Shown: piece by piece, positions 61,539 through 64,000 of the stretch
Position numbering within the stretch: position 1 is the stretch's first letter
Layout: each line of letters starts with the position of its first letter
From: Rhabdophis nuchalis
Lineage: Eukaryota; Chordata; Lepidosauria; Squamata; Natricidae
DNA length: 64,000 nt
Reading direction: 5' to 3'
Assembly: GCA_039707465.1 (NCBI GenBank)
Contig: CM077653.1
Span: 5,234,184-5,298,183, forward strand
Made by a program: the position numbers and the translations under genes
Notes under the pieces: model-generated
What the model was told of the DNA's origin: nothing
The model's input: only the letters and a program-made list of their open reading frames with translations
The model's database searches: none

Positions 61539-61622
61539 GACTCCCCCTCTTCTTTGTGGCAGTCCCACAAATGTTGGAACTCTGCTATCTTATCACCCCT
61601 GGTCCTTCTTTCTACTTTTAGG
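61539..61622 (-). mobile_element. CR1 LINE, antisense, resumed after LTR
   Basis: ctccccctcttctttgtggc, gctatcttatcacccctggt, ccttctttctac. Confidence 0.85.
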
Positions 61623-61905
61623 CCTTTCTCTTTTAAAAATGGATTTCCCTTTGTCATTTTTTGGCTCTTCGTGGCTTTGCCCAGGAGTGACTTGGGAGTG
61701 GGATCAGCCAATCAACAGAGAGTTTGCAAGCAACGCTCAGTCAAAATCTTGCCATACTTTACGCATATGTTGTACACTTGAACACATCTCCTGTTCGACC
61801 CCCCAACTGAGGTTGTCCCTTTGCTGTCCCTTCTTAAAGGGTTTTGATTATGTTTTCGATGATCGTTTTGACCCCTTGTAAGGTGGTTTGTAGATCTTCT
61901 TGGAG
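61623..61905. other. Unassigned sequence
   Basis: No gene or repeat recognised. Confidence 0.35.
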
Positions 61906-62280
61906 AAGCAAGAAGCACCAGAAGGCCAGACAAGGAATAATTCAGTGTTCCAGTATTTGAGGGGCTGCCACAAAGAAGAGGAGGTCAAGCTATCCTCCAA
62001 AGCACCTGAGGGCAGGACAAGAAGCAATGGGTGGAAACTCATCAAGGAGAGATTCCAACCTAGAAACAAGGAGGAACTTTCTGACCGTGAGAGCAATCAA
62101 CCCATGGAGCAGAAGTTGCCATCAGAAGTTGTGGGAGCTTCATCCCTGGAGGCTTTCAAGAAGAGACTGGACTGCCATCTGTCAGAGATGATGTAGGGTC
62201 TCCTGCTTGGGTGTGTGTGTACGTATTGGGCTAAATGACCTACAAGATCCCTTCCAACTCTGTTATTCTGTTAACTCTAT
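61906..62280 (+). mobile_element. CR1 LINE 3' end
   Basis: Starts with a transposed scrap gaaggccagacaaggaataa, then FQYLRGCHKEEEVKLSSKAP, NKEELSDRESNQPMEQKLPS, FKKRLDCHLSEM, with a TG expansion in the UTR (gggtgtgtgtgtac). Mixed subfamily features. Confidence 0.9.
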
Positions 62281-62833
62281 GCTGCTTCTATACACTCAAC
62301 ACATTTTGCTTTAGGAAGTACAAATCTATTAGAAGGAAGGAGATTTCTTAGAAACAAAGCTTGCCTCTTATTTTCTCTGGAGAATTACTGACAATCCAAC
62401 GTGAAGTTTCAAGTCAGATAAGGACAAAGATAGGAACTAGAGACAAAAAAGAAAGAAAAGACAAACAGGAAGAGATTTTAGCCAAGAAAGGGAATAGATA
62501 AAATATCAGGTCAGGGGTTTGTTTTCTCCCTGGATATCTCAGGAATGATGAAATTTGAAAGCAAAAGAGCAACTGCTAAGGATTTCTTTTCTCAGGGGCC
62601 ATCATTATGTTTATCGCTCCGACCAGCTAAAGGTGAAAGAAGGATGTTTTTAGGGAGGTGATGTGGTTTTACCCAAAATATCACACATCTTCTTTTCTTG
62701 TCTTGGGGTGAACTCAAGTGGGGGAAAACATGACAAAGCCTTTCATTTCCTGAAGCAGACGTACAACGGATTTTAATCCTCTCTGTAAAAAGAAAAAAAT
62801 GTGGTATTGTGAAGGAGAGAGCATAGGTATTAA
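62281..62833. other. Unassigned sequence
   Basis: Nothing recognised up to the truncation point of the next LINE. Confidence 0.4.
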
Positions 62834-64000
62834 ATGAAAATTATAAAATGCAAGTTAAATAACAGTTCCCAAAAGAAACCAGCATGGCTGCATAAAGAAC
62901 TCTTTGACAAATTGAAAGACAAAAAGGATAAATATAAAAAGTGGAAAAAGGGGGACATAACCAAGGCAAAATATCAGCAAATAGCCCGAGCCTGTAAAGA
63001 TGAAGTGAGGAAAGCTAAGGCTCGCAATGAAGAAAGGCTTGCCAAAAAAGTAAAAAATAACAAAAAAAGCTTCTTCCAACATGTTAAAAATAAGAAAAAG
63101 GTTAAGGAAACAATTGGTCCACTGCTGGGAGAAAATGGCAAGAAGATGATAAGCAACAGGGAGAAAGCAGAACTATTTAACTCTTTTTTTGCATCTGTCT
63201 TTACACAAAGGGATAAAACAGTCCAACCAATCAAAAACAGCACCACAAATATCAGATTAGGAACACAAGTTGAAATAGGGAAGAAAATGGTAAGTGAGCA
63301 CCTGTCTGCCCTGGACGAGTTCAAATCACCAGGACCGGATGGATTACACCCCAGGGTCCTGAAGGAACTGGCAGACGAGATCTCAGAACCACTGAACTAT
63401 ATCTTTCAGAGATCCTGGAGCACCGGGGAACTGCCAGAAGACTGGAAAAGAGCAGATGTGGTTCCCATCTTCAAAAAAGGGAAAAAAACAGATCCAGGAA
63501 AATATAGACCCATCAGCCTGACCCCATTACCAGGAAAGATTCTGGAAAAGATAATTAAACAATAAATAAGTGAACACCTAGAAGCAAACAAAGTAATAGC
63601 CAAAAGCCAACATGGGTTTGTCAAAAACAGATCATGCCAGACGAATCTAATTGAATTCTTTGACAAAGTGACAAAATCAGTGGACCAGAGGAATGCTGTT
63701 GATATAATTTACCTGGACTTCAGTAAGGCATTTGATAAAGTAGACCATAACCTACTATTAGATAAAGTAGAAAATTGTGGGTTAGACAGCAGCACCACCA
63801 AATGGATTTGCAACTGGCTGACCAACCGCACTCAACTTGTAGTCCTCAATGGAACTGCATCTACATGGAAGGAAGTATGCAGTGGAGTCCCCCAAGGCTC
63901 TGTTTTAGGCCCAGTACTCTTTAACATCTTCATCAATGATTTGGATGAGGGGATAAATGGGGAACTCATCAAATTCGCAGACGACACCAAGCTGGCAGGA
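62834..64000 (+). pseudogene. CR1 LINE ORF2 (linker and reverse transcriptase), continues past window
   Basis: Linker with SQKKPAWLHKELFDKLK, basic YKKWKKG block, RHV-type lysine-rich region, NSFFASVF, SPGPDGLHPRVLKELADEI, WKRADVVPIFKKGKKTDPG, YRPISLTPLPGKILEKIIK. A single TAA at 63563-63565 interrupts; the same frame then runs open for 145 codons to the window end: [35 protein letters not shown] (motif A), [27 protein letters not shown] (motif C, Asp codons 63980 and 63983). An in-frame TAA immediately precedes the first ATG, and no endonuclease is present upstream, so the copy is 5'-truncated near 62834. The 3' end lies outside the window. Confidence 0.93.

Overview
This window looks like squamate, most likely snake, nuclear DNA. 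The evidence is the repeat content: CR1 LINE copies with ATTCT or ATTGT pentamer tails, many copies of a GC-rich CR1/L2-group LINE, Bov-B 3' ends, Sauria-type tRNA SINEs, L1 remnants, a SPIN-like hAT, and an unusually heavy load of simple repeats including GATA/ATCT arrays. I found no bacterial, plasmid or organellar features and no CRISPR. No host protein-coding gene is recognisable. Long open frames in CT, GA, TTCC, CATC and GGAAT arrays are artefacts of the repeats. || Layout. 1-5.0 kb: CR1 fragments, SINEs, a Bov-B 3' end and two palindromic hAT-like MITEs. 5.0-7.4 kb: the best coding sequence, a 702-codon uninterrupted reverse transcriptase ORF of a 5'-truncated LINE inserted into an older CR1. 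7.8-13 kb: LTR-like units, a LINE fragment inside an unclassified repeat, a SPIN copy carrying a nested element, a Penelope-like end, and CR1 plus Bov-B. 13.6-26.1 kb: arrays (CT, GGGA, a 60-bp GGAAT-type minisatellite, GATA/ATCT, CCTT, GAAGAG, CATC) separated by LINE, LTR and SINE fragments. 26-45 kb: CR1, Rex1-like and L1 remnants, a Sauria SINE, a run of L2-tailed SINEs, an internally deleted Tc1 element and several LTR-like units. 45-50 kb: fused CR1s, a short GC-rich stretch with a good splice donor (the only candidate host exon), and GA/CT arrays. 50-64 kb: nested DNA transposons and SINEs, solo LTRs with 5-bp target duplications, an L1 ORF1 remnant, and a CR1 ORF2 that runs off the window end with one in-frame stop. 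|| The elements do not form a pathway. What the window records is insertion order. One non-autonomous hAT-like family (six copies with terminal CAGTGGTGGGTTTC, 8-bp target duplications and an internal TTTC/TTCC microsatellite) lands in CR1, in a Sauria SINE and in SPIN. LTRs land in CR1 tails and in hAT-like elements. LINEs land in LTRs, CR1s and older LINE tails. CR1 tails appear to have seeded several long pentamer arrays. Stretches not assigned to repeats are probably intronic or intergenic; a few look like conserved non-coding sequence, but only comparison with other genomes can show that.
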